From the NCBI RefSeq assembly GCF_005048855.1, contig NZ_SUME01000002.1, forward strand, positions 62,001 to 126,000: DNA of 64,000 bases, read 5' to 3'. Positions 63,558 through 64,000 of the stretch are shown here, piece after piece; position 1 is the stretch's first letter, and every line of letters begins with the position of its first letter. The notes under the pieces are model-generated. The model saw only the letters and a list, made by a program, of their open reading frames with translations. It searched no databases and was not told where the DNA came from. Made by a program: the position numbers and the translations under genes. Source of the DNA: Sphingobacterium olei. GTDB taxonomy: Bacteria; Bacteroidota; Bacteroidia; Sphingobacteriales; Sphingobacteriaceae.

Positions 63558-64000
63558 ATGGCAGCACTACAAATAGGAGATAAAGCTCCTGAGATCACCG
63601 CGAAAAATCAAAAAGGTGAAACGGTACAACTTTCAGAGTTCAAAGGCAAGAAAGTTATTTTATATTTTTACCCGAAAGATAATACACCGGGATGTACGAC
63701 CGAAGCATGCAATTACCGCGACAATTACCAAAGCTTGGTTAACGATGGGATTGAAGTAATCGGTGTCAGCATTGACAGCGAACAATCACATCAAAAATTC
63801 ATCGCTAAATTTGATTTACCTTTTACGCTATTAGCTGATGAAGATCAAAAAATTGTTAACGATTATGGTGTTTGGGTTGAAAAAAACATGTACGGTAAAA
63901 AATATATGGGAACAGCCCGTACAACTTTTATCATTGACGAAAACGGAATTATCCAGCACATTATCAAAAAAGTAGACAATAAAAATGCGACACAGCAGGT
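63558..64000 (+). CDS. bcp: Thioredoxin-dependent thiol peroxidase (Bcp peroxiredoxin), cut by right edge
   Basis: The frame from ATG 63558 is open to the last base, giving 147 codons; the family usually has about 150-155 residues, so only the last few are missing. It shows IGDKAPEITAKNQKGETVQL, the peroxidatic cysteine C46 and resolving C51 (DNTPGCTTEACNYRD), and YMGTARTTFIIDENG. It reduces hydroperoxides in the cytoplasm using thioredoxin. 65 bp after the M23 gene. Confidence 0.95.
   Translation, partial: MAALQIGDKAPEITAKNQKGETVQLSEFKGKKVILYFYPKDNTPGCTTEACNYRDNYQSLVNDGIEVIGVSIDSEQSHQKFIAKFDLPFTLLADEDQKIVNDYGVWVEKNMYGKKYMGTARTTFIIDENGIIQHIIKKVDNKNATQQ

Overview
The window looks like chromosomal DNA of a Bacteroidota bacterium, most likely a Sphingobacteriaceae member (Sphingobacterium or a close relative). 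The reasons are several SusC/SusD-type outer-membrane pairs, many lipoproteins, promoters of the Bacteroidota form (TTG, about 20 bp, TAnnTTTG), the gene order of the branched-chain amino acid operon, and atpD-atpC standing apart from other ATP synthase genes. No rRNA, tRNA, CRISPR array, transposase, integrase or phage gene was seen. Assignments come from reading the sequence; no database was searched.

Region 1 (1-12.7 kb, minus strand) looks like pectin / rhamnogalacturonan use. It has a SusC-type receptor cut by the left edge, a lipoprotein with several fasciclin (FAS1) domains, a CE12-type rhamnogalacturonan acetylesterase, a complete L-rhamnose pathway (RhaT permease, aldolase/dehydrogenase fusion, isomerase, kinase) and a GH28 polygalacturonase lipoprotein. 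The esterase and FAS1/SusC transcripts share a conserved block over the promoter -33 site, which suggests common control. No regulator for these genes is in the window.

Region 2 (12.7-32.4 kb) is mostly core metabolism: a two-subunit 3-oxoacid CoA-transferase, a small membrane coiled-coil protein, atpD-atpC, then a long isoleucine/valine/leucine operon (ilvE ilvD ilvB ilvN, a DinB-like gene, ilvC leuC leuD, a ModF-like double ABC ATPase gene, leuB leuA ilvA) ending in a strong terminator. LeuA has no leucine-binding regulatory domain. Several intergenic spacers carry short degenerate repeats.

Region 3 (32.4-51.4 kb, plus strand) is the most interesting part: an eleven-gene, tightly packed locus with two SusC/SusD pairs and seven accessory lipoproteins but no recognisable glycosidase, lyase, esterase or protease. 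The accessory proteins carry FAS1, discoidin-like (F5/8), DUF1735-like, PKD, IPT/TIG, delta-60 repeat and LamG-like modules. One is an alkaline-phosphatase-superfamily protein whose nucleophile and four metal ligands are replaced, so it is probably a binding protein. Three of the proteins end in the same discoidin-like domain. I read the locus as a surface binding and uptake machine for an unknown ligand.

Region 4 (51.4-64 kb) holds an S9 peptidase, a class Ib ribonucleotide reductase operon (nrdH nrdI nrdE nrdF), a GMC oxidoreductase with a Tat-exported partner subunit, a HAD phosphatase, an FAH-family hydrolase, an M23 peptidase and, cut by the right edge, a Bcp-type peroxiredoxin.
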